DNA of 64,000 nt. It comes from Varroa destructor. Its lineage: Eukaryota > Arthropoda > Arachnida > Mesostigmata > Varroidae. Made by a program: the position numbers and the translations under genes. The DNA is taken from positions 34,230,105 through 34,294,104 of the forward strand of contig NW_019211457.1 of the NCBI RefSeq assembly GCF_002443255.2, read 5' to 3'. Shown here in pieces: positions 1 through 13,300 of the stretch. The notes beneath the pieces were generated by a model. That model saw nothing but the letters and a program-made list of their open reading frames with translations, had not been told where the DNA came from and searched no databases. Position 1 is the first letter of the stretch. Every line of letters starts with the position of its first letter.

Positions 1-3000
1 TTGGCTATGGTTCAGGCTGATTTCCGCCGGAACTAGCCATTTTGCTTCTACGACCCGCTTAGTATGACGGTAGCGACGCGAGTGACAGTGCCGTGCCTAG
101 TCGGGTTAGCCCAACTGAACGCTCGGTCTTTACTCTTAGACTCGTTGCTTTGTCCGTAACGCCAATGCGATGGATCTTTCTCGCTGTTCTATGCTCATAC
201 TGCTGCCAATGGCTTCCACTACCATAACTTCTACTCCTTTGGACGAACACAGATGATCGTAGCCGACAGGACAGTCGGTGAGGCGGCGGCGGGGCTTTCG
301 CGTCCTACCCTGCTGCTGCTGGCGCCGCCGCTGGCTATTGCATTGGCTGGTGGGGCCAGACAGGCTACTTCTCCCTGTCGTGCATCCGATAATCCGCAGC
401 GTTTTGTTGCCATACTACCATTGCAGCTGCTTGCTGCTGTATATACACGGACACACGCTTGAGCTGATAGTGCATACTGATGTCCAGAAGGAAGAATAGC
501 ATTAAAATCGCGTTAGATCCTTGGTCCGCACTGGCTGCTGCGTACTGTCTTGCCTTTCGGCGTGGCGCCTCGCATTTCCTCTTGCCTTGATCACCGGAGA
601 TGACTGTCTTTCTCCGAACTGCAGGTCGCCTCAACCAGCCAGTTCGCATTGCAACCTCAGAAATAGCAACGGCAGTTGCGCCGGCAAGTAAAAAAAGACA
701 ATATGAGCCAACGAGTTTTCGTACTCGACTTTTACTTCGTCTGTGGCTATCTGTCGAGCCCTGCTAGTTTCTTCTGGTTCCTTGTCCCCCGAGAAACGGG
801 CAAATCGCACATGGTTCGGGAAGCCAGCCACTGTGACCGCTTTAGATTTTCGTTTAGCCGGGCAAGTAGATAACATGGCCAAAGTCCTCTCCAGTAGCGC
901 GATCACTAGTCTACGATCTGCTTCTGCTGCGTCTGCTGCTGCAGTTACCAACCATTACCATAATTGTTACAATAGTTGCCGAGCCAGCATGACTGTGGAA
1001 GGACAGAGTGCAATGCGTGCGGTCAAATAGAGCCGGTAGCTAGATCTACTTTTCACCATTAATAGCATCAGTCAGGGCGATGTCCATAACCCGTGCTGCC
1101 GCATCCATGCGCTAACTTTACGTGTGGCAATTGTGGGCTTACCGTTTACACCGTCTGAGTCGAGGTTAAGGCTCCTGCCGAACGTTACAGGAGAGTAATA
1201 GTAGAAACCGCCTTCACCAAACAGACGATCGCCTCAGTCCCACTGAAGTCGATTTAGTACGACTATGCAAGAAAGTGAACGAGAGAGGGAAGGAAACAAG
1301 TAAGCTGCAAGACACGTATCACATTTTCCGTCAGCCATCAATTTCCAAGATACTTTCTTCTTTTAGCAATAAGCATTGTCTAACTGGCTTTTCACCGTTC
1401 ACTATCCATTTAAACCAGTTTGTCCTTTTTGCCATCCTTATCCACTGTATCCACGATTTCCAGGGCGGCGTTACCGCTTGACCTAGCGCAAGGCAGCATC
1501 TCGACTGGAGCTCTAACAGCAGCAGAATTTCATAGAAGGCTTCCTATAGACCGGTAGCGTTTGGCAATAGCGTGAGACAGCGAGAAATTAAAGGAACCAA
1601 TGCCGACCTCAACGAAAGCTGATGAAATGGTTAGCGTTGCTAGCAACCGATATTTTGCAAGCCGATACTATTACTCTGGTTCTGTTGTTGTGACTTGTAT
1701 CGTGGCGACTAGCGACCGTTGCCGCTTTTTCTGCTTCAACCCCCTATCCTGTTGCGTCTTCCTTAAACGCTTACCAATTGGAGCGTGAAGCAATGGCAGG
1801 GCAACGAGAATAACATTAGTTGAAAGTTTGGAAATTGGTGTTGACGCGTTGCTGAAACGCCGGGATAGGATGCCGTCTCTAAACCCTCCCCGCGTCGCTG
1901 ATGGCAGAGACGCCGCCGCTTCTTTCCAACTACCGCTGCTTCTGCCGATACGTCGCTACCGCGTCGTCTCCTGTCGTCGTTCCATCAATTCCCACTCGTG
2001 AAATCCTAGGGATTCCTGGCTGTCGGCTGCGGCCTCTTGACGACACCACGAAGCCCTAACCTTGCTGCTGTTGCTGCCTAGCATAGAGCTCTAGCAGCAG
2101 GAGCTATCTTTTACGGCCAGCGACCTCTTCAGAACCGTCAGAATCCTGTTCTCTTCGTCCACGTTTCGTCGCTTCCCGATAGTTGCTCGCCATCTTTGCA
2201 CAATTGCTGCAGTTCTGCCGCTGCTGCAGCTGCTATTACTCTACAGCTCTATACCTTTTCCATACCAACGTCGTTTACACAGCATCCACAGGAACAGGAG
2301 GCAAACGAAGAGAGGGTAGAGACGAATGCTTTGCAGCGCCAGTAAGGCGTTAGTCGCTACGACTGCTGTGATAGTAGTTGTGATAGCGGTCACTAGTTCC
2401 TCTGCCACTGCTCGAAGTAGCGGCGACGAACGGTTAGAGAATCCCGCCCCGCATCAATATCCTCGACAAAGTCCCAAATCCCTACTCACTCGATGGAAAA
2501 GGCGTTGACCACAAAACGCCTCTCCCATCTCATTTTTATCTTCTTTTTCCACCGTCTCCTTCTCTCTCCACCACTAGTCCACCCCTACCCTCTACCCGGC
2601 GAAAACTGCACCCTCACTTCGCGTCTTCTTCCATCCCATCCTCCCATCCCGTCCTCCTTCCATGTGTCGTAACTACATCCAGCAGCGGCTGCAGCTATAG
2701 CAAGGGGAAGAAGATCAGTGGGTAGTGGGAGAATAGCAAGGGCAATGTGGTAAGCTTGGGACTTTGTCTTGCTCGAAAATGGTAGGGAGGAGGGATAGTA
2801 TAGGACGAGTAGTATACGTCGTTTAGTCTCGCTTCCCCCAACACGCGGCCCACGTGATCCCTGTCGCACCCCAGCATCGTTCCCCGTTCTATCACTGCCC
2901 TGTAGAGGATAGGTTAGGAGAGGTAGCCCAATTAGTTGTGTCGGTTGGTTGGCAGAATAGCCGAGCCAGTCAAGCAGTGTGGGAAATGTAGAGGCGGCTG

Positions 3001-4450
3001 AAGCAGCATCAACAGCAGTCGACGTCGACTAAAGCAGCTGAGTTAGTGAATGGATGGTGTATCCGGTTGCTACTGATACTCTACTCGGTTTTGTTTCTTG
3101 CTCCTTTTCACCGCAAGGCACAACGAACCAGTCAGCTAGAAGACGATGGTAAGATAGACAAACGAGAGTTTGGAAAGCGGAGACATCGGCTTGTTTCATC
3201 TCCTGCCAGTCTGTCCTCTAGTCCGCGGAACCAGTTTCTACCAATACTGCGTCACTGTGTTCCATTTCCCAGGGACAACATAGTCCTTCGTCGCTACACT
3301 TTCCCATCGTGTGTTTTTTGCCAGTCTAGTTACAATCTTTCCAGTGCTGCAGCAGCTTGTGTAGGGCTACTGTAATGCTAAGGTGGCTACTAGTCAACTG
3401 GTCTCCTATTGCCCCTGGTAGGGTGCATCTACCTTCGGAGAAGCACAAGGAATGGCAGCAGCAGGCTTCGCATTCTTTCTATATCTCTATGCCACTGTCG
3501 TGCTCACGTCACACCCCTTTCCCTTTTTCTCTCTCTGTTTCTCTCGCCCTACTTGCAGAGCGGAGGGCTATAAAGCTTTGCGATTATTGTTTCTCGCTGC
3601 GGCTGGCTATCGGACTGCCGGTAGCTGTGACTGGCAGTAGTGGCAGCAACAGAGGTAGACGAAAAAATGAGAGTTTCTTGCGGTGACCCGTACCGCCGCT
3701 GCAATCGTTGGCTATAGCCAGTCGCTAGGGTCGTCCTTTGTTGCCGATAGGTGGCGCGTAACAGACCGGGAGTCGGCTGGTGTTCCGTCATTACGGAGCT
3801 CGGATCCATAGCATTGGGCACTGCATTCTCCGTAGCAGTGGAAGCCACGACGAATGAAAGAGCAGCCAGAAAGAGAAGAATATATCGAAAGTCATGAAAT
3901 AGGCTTACCGGTAGCATACAGCGGTAACAGCGCCAGCAGAGCAAGAGTGAGTATATTGCTGAAAAGCACGACGATCCTTTTCGGCGTCGTCAAGTAAGCA
4001 AGCAAGCGACCAAGCTACTGACTAGGTCTCTGACTAAATCCTTCTTATGGCTGTAATCCCTCAAAGGGCTCCTTGTTGATGTAGTTTATATAGGCCGGCT
4101 ACCATTCCACGCGCGGGCTAGTTTTTCTCCGAATGGACGGTAACAACTCAAAGGCTCCTTAGCTGTTTGCAGAACAGCAAGCAGCTAGTTTTGAAAGCAA
4201 ACCGCTGCGACTCGGGAAGTTGTCCGCGTCCAGCCTGGAGTTGTGTACGACCGAGCTGATTGTAGGTCTAACCAGACTTGGTTTACTATGCCAAGTTATA
4301 CTAACATATTCCCTGTGCCGGACGGCAGTCCCCGCTGCTGGGATCGCATTGGCTGTGGCGATGCTTGCTGCCCTTTTACCCTTCTTTGATCTACTCTTCT
4401 ACATCTCTTATGGTTTGTCACAACGAGTCAGGGAATGAGATGCAACTGTT
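1..4450. other. Balanced-composition non-genic block
   Basis: I recognise no gene here. The sequence is of mixed composition with many scattered CTG/CAG, CGC and GCC triplets; a dense patch at about 2195-2240 alternates CTGC and GCAG. From about 2515 to 2640 the + strand is strongly pyrimidine-rich. Open frames of up to about 131 codons occur on both strands. They overlap in several frames, have no splice context I trust, and match no family I know. This texture is what one expects of intergenic or intronic arthropod DNA. Confidence 0.6.
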
Positions 4451-7400
4451 ATTGGAGTCAATTCGACCGACCGACATATTTTCGGCATCGAATTCATCGG
4501 CCATCTGCTGGGTAGGCAAGGTACGAGCCGCCATAGGCTATAGGAAACCGATAGATTCGACTCTGTCTGTCGACGACGACTATCTAGAGGGCAAAATTAA
4601 ATAGGTTGTTTGGCATCTCATCTTGCTCGCTCTCTCCCCGTTGCGAAAGTTGCTACTCCTATTCTCCGCAAACTTCAGGGATATAAATAAGTGTAAAATG
4701 TTTTCCCAACATCTTCTTCACATCGCGGTCCGCTTTGTTGATCAGCAGCGTTATCACAAACCGCCATCATCACGATACTATTACCTCAATTGTTTATGGA
4801 TAAAATCATGTTTGCTTTGACTTATCATCTTCAGTGACCTCTCACAATCACTGCTAGGACAGTAAAGGACTTATCATTTCAGGTGGCGTGGGTTAGACGT
4901 AATGATTAACTTCTTGGCCCCGTTGTTCTCCCCTACGATGGAAGGGACTGCTCACTATCTGTACGTCTTTCGTCTCAGCGTAAAAAGGGACAAATCAGGC
5001 AAAGGAGACGAAGACCCTATCAGGCTTTCCTGCTTTTTTTTTTTACTTCATTGACCCGTCTTTCCCCTTCCCCGTCGCGAAGAACCTCCAGTCGCTTATT
5101 GTTAGCTTTGTCCAGCCATCTTCTGCCTCCATCTTAGCTATTTTTTGCAGAAAGGACAACGCCGAAACGATCAGACGCTTTTCCCAACATATGGAAACAG
5201 CGGCCAACTGACAAAAACACTGTAAGCAACTGACGGCGAAACCATAAATGAGTACGTCTGCTATTCGCCTACGGCTGAACATTTGTGTATCGGTGGTGCG
5301 GACGATCCTTAACAAACTTTGCCAGCTTTGTGGAAATCTACTAATAAGACGAGCTTGTAGAAGAAAGTCTAGAAGAACAAGCAGTATATTATACATTGGT
5401 GGGAAACATTACATATTCCAACCTAAAAAAATGCACAGTGGCAAATTTCCGCAAAAGAGAGTACAATATTTCACTGGTACTAATGACATCTAATGAAGGC
5501 TGTCATAGAAAATTGAGTTTGGCCTCTAATAAGCGACAAATTAGGCTATTTTCCCCAAAAGCTTTTGATAATCAAGGTATGCACACGCGACTTAGGATTT
5601 CATTATAGCTATAGGGGTACTGGTTAGGCCGATTTGTGGTAGCGTGTCGTATGCCTGAAATACGAAGGGGACATCGGAAGAGAATTTGTCTGTATGAACC
5701 ATACGGTATGGTTGGATGCGCTTGCGTGTCTACTAGAAGAGCTTAAAAGCTTTAAAAACGTGCTGCAACCTTTATTGTTTGCCTTTTCCAAATAGTAACA
5801 GACACATCGTGTGTACATTATATAGACCAAACGTTTCTGAAAGTGTATTACGTTAGTCCTCTCTTTATTTATTTGATTAAACAAGTCGATGTTAGCAGAA
5901 ATCAGGTAATTTTTTCTTCTAGACGAACTATTGGTGCCCATAATGTGACTCGTATCTCTATCGAATCGTAGCTTACGTCGCTGTTTCACTTATCCCCATT
6001 CGCTCTTTACATAGTTATAATTTGAAAAAATGCAATGGCAATAGAACTCGCATAGCGACATAATTGGTCGAGGAAGAAGGATATCTGCTTTTTCGCGCAA
6101 GCTAGACAGTTCGAGCTGCTCCTGTTAAAAACTAACACCAGCGGAAGTACGAAACGTGCATCTCTAACTAGGCCTGTCGCGCAAAAATTTTCTTGTGCCT
6201 AAGCGTATTGTGAGGCTACTACGAGACCAAGTATTCCTTTCATCCAGCTGGCCGTCGTCTGTTCCTACACCCGTAAGGGGTCCTGCTTGAAAAATCTCTG
6301 GTCTTCCTGGAGGTCCTTTTGAAGGTGTCCCACTTCCTAGCAGTAGCGGAGGTTTTGAAACCTCAGCTAGCTATACGCATGCTGTGCTGTTCTTCAGCTC
6401 TCACACTTACTTGGTTCTTCCTTGCGGATGTTAATTATTAACCAAAGATGGCTGGCGGTTTCTGAATCAAATATCCATTAGGAATAGAACTGAACTAAGT
6501 TTGTTAGCGATCCTTTGGGAAACGGGACGGAAGTGGAAGAAAGCATAATACTCACGACATAGAAGAGACCAAGGGACCGACCAAAAAGAAGGCAGCGAAA
6601 TCGGTAGGGAGCGTTTCAACCGACCCGAGTGCTAAACCGTGCAACTGCTGTTACTGTTGTAACTGCTCGAGATACCGGCGCCGCAGCTTTTGAGGTTGTT
6701 ATCCGAAAAAAGGTGGACAGAGGCGGAGGTGCGGGTTAGGGGACAGAAAAATGGGTATTGGATGTCATGAACGCTGACTGAACTTTCGGCGCAGACCAAG
6801 TGGGAATAAAGAAAGTTCGTAAAAGGAGTCTAGGATATTAGACGGCGTGTGCAAGATATTGTCTGCTTCGACCTTTTTCGGCCTGCTTTAGTCCACCCAT
6901 TTTAGATGGTGATCGTTCTTTACTGATGATCTCATCTTTACCCCTAGTTCAAAGAGCTGGCGTTCTTTTCCAAAGATATTGCTTGAAAAAAAGGGTTCCT
7001 CTCTCGCAAACTAGACGGTTCTGCCGACACCGGCCCGCACGATCAGTCAGTCGGGAACAATGGAGCTGGCAACTTACTCCGTTATCCTAAATGAGATGTC
7101 CCACTTTTGCTACCACTGGTGTTGGTGGTAACGGTAACAATGATAATAGGATGCTGCTACCGGCGGAATCTTCCAACGCATCCAAACAAACGCATATAGT
7201 TTGCGTATCTTGTCAGGTCTATCAACTCCTTTCGCAACCTGTGGGACTGCAAATAATCTTTTTTTAGGCATAGATCGACTGTGTGTTATTATGTCCGAGG
7301 ATTATCTCTATTTTTATATAGTATCACCAATAAAGCCTATTTGGTTCAACGCATATCTAGCCGTATATATCCATATGTAATCTCACGTTCTTTTTGCGAA

Positions 7401-8243
7401 TGACCAGTTCAAAGCTGAGGAACTATTACAATTCTCTTTTAATAAGCATCTGTGTAATATGTGTATGCCACGTTAAGGTAAGCTCAACCCAATTAGAGCT
7501 GTACGAATTACAGGATTCAGGATAATTTAAATATTTCTTCTCTTACTCAGCCTCAGTATCGTTTAGCCAGCTGGGTCGTGAAACTAGGCAAACGCCGCGT
7601 AATTTCTCTCATTATTAGTTTTTTCCTTTTTATCCTCTTGTACAAGTATTGTTCTCCTTTCTCCTGAAAATATTCTGCTGCACTTATTTTGTAGCAAGCT
7701 TTCCCACCTTTCCGTCTTATCCACTACCTCCCTCGTAGCTCTCTATTTTTTCTGATCCTGTATCGCAAAGTTCCCGAACGCGACATATCAAGGCATGTAG
7801 CCGCCGTGCAGATTCCGGGTGAAACGTTCAAACGTATTCGAACCGAAAGTGAACCTATATATCCACTTATTCATACACAGATACACCCACAGAGATCGAC
7901 GCATCTACCATTACCGCAGCTGCAGTTCTAGCAGCGTCTCTAGCTACAGCTTCGCATCTACAATGTCTGTTAGGTGAGTGAGGCATTTACATAATAATTT
8001 CATTACACCTATTTGCGTGTAGGTCATCATTGTGAGTACAGGGAGGGTGAGGAGATGAACAAAAACGAAAAGGGTTTGAGGTCAACTGTAACTGGCTAGT
8101 TGGGCAGCAGGCTTGTGCAGCGAAATCCCCAGGAAGGGCATTAATTCTATTACGCCAGAGGCATATGTAGTTAGGTAGGTGGCTACTGCTACAGTTTGGC
8201 ACGTTGATAACGAGCTACTTTAACATATGCTAGCGCTTCATGG
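4451..8243. other. Mixed to AT-rich non-genic block
   Basis: No recognisable gene. An 11-T run lies at 5034-5044. On the + strand a pyrimidine tract ends in an acceptor-like AG just before position 5151, and a donor-like GTAAGC follows about 70 bases later, but the short stretch between them has no recognisable product. From about 5400 to 6050 and 7250 to 7650 the sequence is AT-rich, with no transposon motif that I could find. Confidence 0.55.

Positions 8244-8271
<28 letters not shown>
8244..8271 (+). repeat. (CT)14 microsatellite
   Basis: An uninterrupted run of 14 CT units on the + strand, seen directly. It is flanked by ordinary mixed sequence and is probably length-polymorphic. Confidence 0.97.
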
Positions 8272-8274
<3 letters not shown>

Positions 8275-9950
8275 TTTTCATTCTGTCCGTGAAGATATAA
8301 AGAACCTCTCATCCTAGTGTGTCATCTATGTTTTTCAACAACGCGCCCTCCTCACGCGTGCGGTGGAGCAAAGAGGGCCACGCATCAGAAGGAGAAAGAG
8401 AAGGAAGCCGACGCGTTGTGCTGGCGATAGATGTGAGAAATGCCCAGAGTACAAAGAGACCCTGGTAGCAACAGCCGCGGCAGAAGCCGAACAATTTTAG
8501 ATGCAAGTGGGGTATAGAAGTCGCGAAAAGGAGGGAGGGGAAAGCCGAGAAGTGGCGGTACTAAAGACTTGACCGGGGTTTCCAGAACACAACGGGAAGT
8601 GCTTTCAACTAGGCCTCCCTAACGGCCCTGTGCTGTATACCAAAGCCTAAAGGAGCTCGTTAACCTTGTTGCATGTTGAGCAGTTAGTAGCAGGTCCCTG
8701 AGCGTCTGCAGGAAGGTCAAGTCTTTCACTACCCGACGGGTGTGGCTAGCCGTTAGTGGAGTCTCGGCTGGGGGCCTGAACCTTTCCTACAGTTTGACAT
8801 TGACAAGATGAAAAGAGAAAAATGGTCTCAGATTCTTACGCATGTTGCCACCTCATATTGCGTGTGCTAACATAATGTATAGCGGAAGCTCGAAAAAGTG
8901 GAAGTCTCCACGCCGCCACTGAATTGTGTTGTGCCCCTCGTACAAGCCTATTGCAATGTGCGGCCCGTTCAGGTGATTTTTAGCTGCCGACGTGGACGAG
9001 TATACATTTTCTGATGCGATTTACTTACGTACGATAGCTATTTTAAAGTATTGGAAGAATGTTTCTTGGAAGAATGAAAAGGCTTTGAGTGTTCATCACG
9101 TCGAGCAGTTCTCATCATGCGGTAGCGATTATAATCTCGTTATGTGTATATGTTCAGTTAGAAGACATAGAAGCTGATCATTTTAGAATTATTTCTTGAT
9201 TAAGTGCCGGAGTAAACTTGTTATTGTATTGTTTAGACACTTAATAAACACGAGTGAACAATGACGAGGCCCAATGCAGAAGTGACTCCAAGGAAAGTTG
9301 CTTCCAGAACGCTAGACCTATAGCACAAATATGGCCATACAATTTCAGCTATACACTAATAAAGGCAATTTCCTTTAGCCGAGATGTTTCCTGCAGATAC
9401 CTATTTCAATCAAGTCAACCCTTACTGTTTAGTAGAGTACCACAACAGAGACCAACCGCGTAGCTTTCTCACAGACGTGCTCTCTCATCATAAGCAACAG
9501 CTGTTTGTTAACTAGTTAATCTTCAATTATTATTTGTCGTAATATTAGTTGGAATAACTGCAATAGACTAAAAAAAGAGACTGGTCAAACGTCGCGGTCC
9601 CCCGACCATCGACGGTGACGGTGAAGCAGCTTGCCTATTTATGTCGAGCGCCTGTTTTTCTTTTCTGTTTACCGGCAAACGGCGATAAGTCCACGGAAGT
9701 AGCCAAAGCCGAACCCAGAAACAACCCCCCGCAGATTCATTTGTTCAAGCTGTAGCCACCAGCTAGCCGCCACCGCTAACTCTCTATTATTCGGTTTCTT
9801 TCTCCTTCCTTATATCGTAAATGGGGCTGAGGGCGGGAGTCATTCGGGACGGTAGTACTTGTTGCAATAGTCTAACAGACCGGCCCACTATTCTTGTTAT
9901 TGCTGTTGTTACCGTTGTTGCCTTTGTACAAACAGCGGCGGCGCTGGCTA
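8272..9950. other. Non-genic block
   Basis: I recognise no gene. Short open frames of about 60 codons occur at 8309-8506 (-) and 8992-9177 (+), without splice context or known motifs. The part around 9000-9560 is AT-richer than its surroundings. Confidence 0.5.
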
Positions 9951-9960
9951 ATATAAAAGG
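9951..9960 (+). promoter_or_regulatory. TATA-box-like element
   Basis: The + strand carries TATAAAAGG, a full match to the metazoan TATA consensus. It lies about 60 bases before an ATG at 10013 that opens a 128-codon frame running to 10399. An initiator-like TCACAT lies near 9993, somewhat farther from the TATA box than the usual 30 bases. The downstream frame is unrecognised and rich in Ser, Pro and Arg. A TATA match of this length arises by chance in AT-containing DNA, so promoter function is only a possibility. Confidence 0.2.
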
Positions 9961-10347
9961 CTGGAGTTGCAACCGATGCCGTCCCCATCGTTCACATAGC
10001 CTCTGCAGGTGGATGGGTTCTCAACTGCCCACAAAGGTTCCTGCCTCTTTTCGAACCCCCTTCCTTTGGGGGCACATCGGGATAGTAGGGTTTGAGGATT
10101 CACGGGCCTCACAGACCCTCTGTGGCTCCGTTCCTGCTTCATTCGTCCTCTATTTGCCCCGGCACATAGGTGTGAATTGGCTTGTTGCAATCTTCAATGA
10201 TGGATCACCGTTTGCATACGCTACTTTTTCGCTGGGTGGGACGGCCGCTTCACTAGCCGCTCCTCAGTCCCCCTGCCTATCTGGCGGACACAGCCACAGG
10301 TTTAGAAGGAAGACTAAAAAGGGCAGAAGCCCCATTTTGGACCAGAA

Positions 10348-10363
10348 CAGCAGCAGCAGCAGC
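10348..10363 (+). repeat. (CAG)5 microsatellite
   Basis: A short perfect CAG run, one of many triplet runs in the balanced-composition blocks. Confidence 0.9.
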
Positions 10364-10399
10364 CACAGGAGAGGCAATTCACTAGAGGCGCCTATCTAA

Positions 10400-13300
10400 C
10401 ATTGGCGCACATTTTACTTGTACTATTACTGCTAGCGGTAACTACGCGGTGCTTGTTACTAGCAACAGCTATAGATTGACTAATCGTTGACACAGCAGTC
10501 TCCCAAGCTGGTCCATTACTCTTCGCTAGATAGGCTAGTTTAACGAGGACTCGATGATTGTCGTTTTTGGCTGTTGCAGTATTTATAAACATACACACAC
10601 ACACTACTGACGTGTTAATTGCAGTGATTTCATAGCATTCTATTAGAACGTATTTTGTTCTTATTACTATCGAAAACGCCGGCTCTTTATTTACTGAAAA
10701 GGAAGAAAAGTAAATTACCTGAATAGAAACTTGAGACTAGCGGCTTCAGGCGGATCGAACCGGAGTATAACCTGCGTACGTAAATGCGTGTTAAAACTTT
10801 AAAACGTCTGTTGCAGGGTATATCAGCAACAAACAAATCGATGTTTCCGTTTCACATCAGTTAAAACCGTATTTACGTATAGCTTTTTCGCCATCATAAT
10901 TCACATATGAAATTACAGTTTGGAGATACAGGCCGTTTATCTGATAGTCGTATATATATTGTACGTAATGGAAGAAGATGCGACTGAAGACGCAAAAAGT
11001 GCAGATGTGACTGCTGTAATAGTATTATAGTATAGCTATCGGCTGAAGAAGCGTTCGCGCTACACCAGCTGCATGAGTATCAGCAACAAGCCAATACAAT
11101 ATATGTAATCGTGGCATTGACAGTAATCGATGTCGGCCGAGGTAGTCCCCGCCTAGTAAGAACCCTGTGCTTTTTCCAGCAGCAGTCCGTCAAAGGCGGA
11201 CCGCTTACGTTGGGGGGTTAAGCCAATCGTCCCTTTCTTTTATGCGTATGAATGAAAGACGAGCAACTAGTTCTCTATATGTGCTTATTTAGGCAGCAGT
11301 CTTCGTTGCCGCCTCCACCACGCTCTGACGGGGGCAATAGGTAATAAACAAGACCTCTATGGTCGCTAGCAATGTTAGATAAAACGCGACGACGGAGGGA
11401 TGCTTGGAGAGAACGGGACGGGCGGGGATTCACTGAGTTGAATAAAATAGCCGGATTGGTTGTCAGCGAGCGAAAAAGAAGTAGCGAAAGCAACGGATTG
11501 AATCGACGCCTCGTCGTTTTGCAACTATGGCCAACACGCCTGCCAAGTAAGCCCTTGGGGTGATTGTTCGCTCATCTTAATAAAACAGACTCACACCCAC
11601 TGTCCGCACAGTGAACACACACTAGACACAATAGAATGGGATGCGCATTGGTTTGGTATGGGGTAGCGAGTGCCTGACGGTGGGGGTAGTATGATCAAGG
11701 GGTCTCAATGGTTATTCGTCACTTAAGCCATTGAGCCGTAGGGATCGACTGAGCGCAACTCTCTGCTTCGCTGGAGCAATGCCGATGGGACGCAAGGACT
11801 GACGAGACAGGCGTAAGTGGTCCCACCAGCACTAGCTACTCAAGACTCTAATTGCTGTGGCCGTCCCCATCGCCGTCTTCATCACTCCTCACAAGCCTCT
11901 TAGTGAAACCGGTTGGCGGGGCGGCCATGTCCGGTACTCTGTCGCTCTACTTTACGCGTTCGTGTTGAAACCACGTAACGAAGAGGCAGGCTCCTGTTTA
12001 CATTACCGCTTTCAAGCAGGCCCATAGTGAATCGTCGACTGATAACTGTATTGGTGGTCATAACTCAAATCGATGCGCTCATCGCGGTTCATAGTACTAC
12101 AATGGCGGCAAGTCGTGTCTGTCTGATTAACCAATGCGCGCTGCTTATCAATACATATACATCTACACAAAGACGCCCAAGGCGTTATCACATCGTCGCT
12201 TCCAGTCTCTCATTCTTCTCGGCAGGTGCGTTGAAGCCGTCTCTGAGTCACACGTCTCCACCCTCGCATCCTCAGCCAAATCCAGTCCGCTTCGCCTATG
12301 TCTGCTGGGCACTCTTACTGAGTCGTATTAGCGGCGGTTCGACTCGGAGAGGGAATGAGATCAAGGATACCATCATCCCAATATCACAGTGAAGCGTACC
12401 GAAGTCCAACTCATCAGACGAGAGTGGACTAGTCGCCGCTGATCTAAGAAGTCCTACAAAGACCTAAATCCCGGGCCACCATAGCCCTAACCGGCCCTTG
12501 CCCGCTATTCATCATACACCATATGCACATACTGACCATCCGTGCGTTTCAGCGTCGCGTCTAAGCACCTTTAGACCAGCAAACAGCGGCGTAATGCTAG
12601 CACTTAGGGTGTGGGAGACCCCGAATAGGTTGGCTTGTTGCAAACGAGATTCGTGTAACTGGCAGTCGAAAGATGAATATTAAAAGCAATCGACTGCATG
12701 TTTGAATTGAAGGGCGGCCTGCCATTACAAGTAGTAGTTGCCAGCAGTAGCAACTACATGAGATGTAGCTATGAATTTCGATTGAATAATCCGTCGTGTG
12801 ATCTGTGAATGAAAACCGTCCATGACAGACCTTCCCGATTCTGTTCTCCACAGAAGTTCAAGCCACTATACGAATGAGATGTAATTGAACTTCTGACACT
12901 ACAAGAACAATGCTATATTGCAAGTGGAATAATGGCTGACAAACCAAACATGAGAGTATTGTACCAGGTCTGAATGTTTTTCCTACCATACTATTGAACC
13001 CGAAAAGACTATATACATAGTATCGACTTATATTTTATACAATTGGATAAGTAACATCGACAACCATGCAATACAGCTGAGACAGAATGACCTAGGTGCT
13101 GGCTACCGAAAAACAATATACAAACAAAATGGTGTATATCGTTCTACAAGATTCTACGAGCGGTGACCACCGAACACGGAATATGCCCAGGTAAGTCATT
13201 CGGCTCGCGAGTTATACTAGGTTCGAAGTACTGCTGATGTGAACTTGTGGAGGTATGCCTGAGTTAAACTGCAGTTGTCTTTTTGAATTCTCGTTTGCGA

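Noticed and set aside
10340..10365. CAG and related short repeats as a possible CRISPR array
   Set aside because: These are contiguous triplet microsatellites without spacer-repeat periodicity, in what appears to be animal DNA.
10740..10790. GGTTCGATCCGCC-like B-box on the minus strand
   Set aside because: The surrounding T-stem does not pair, and no A-box or anticodon arm is present.
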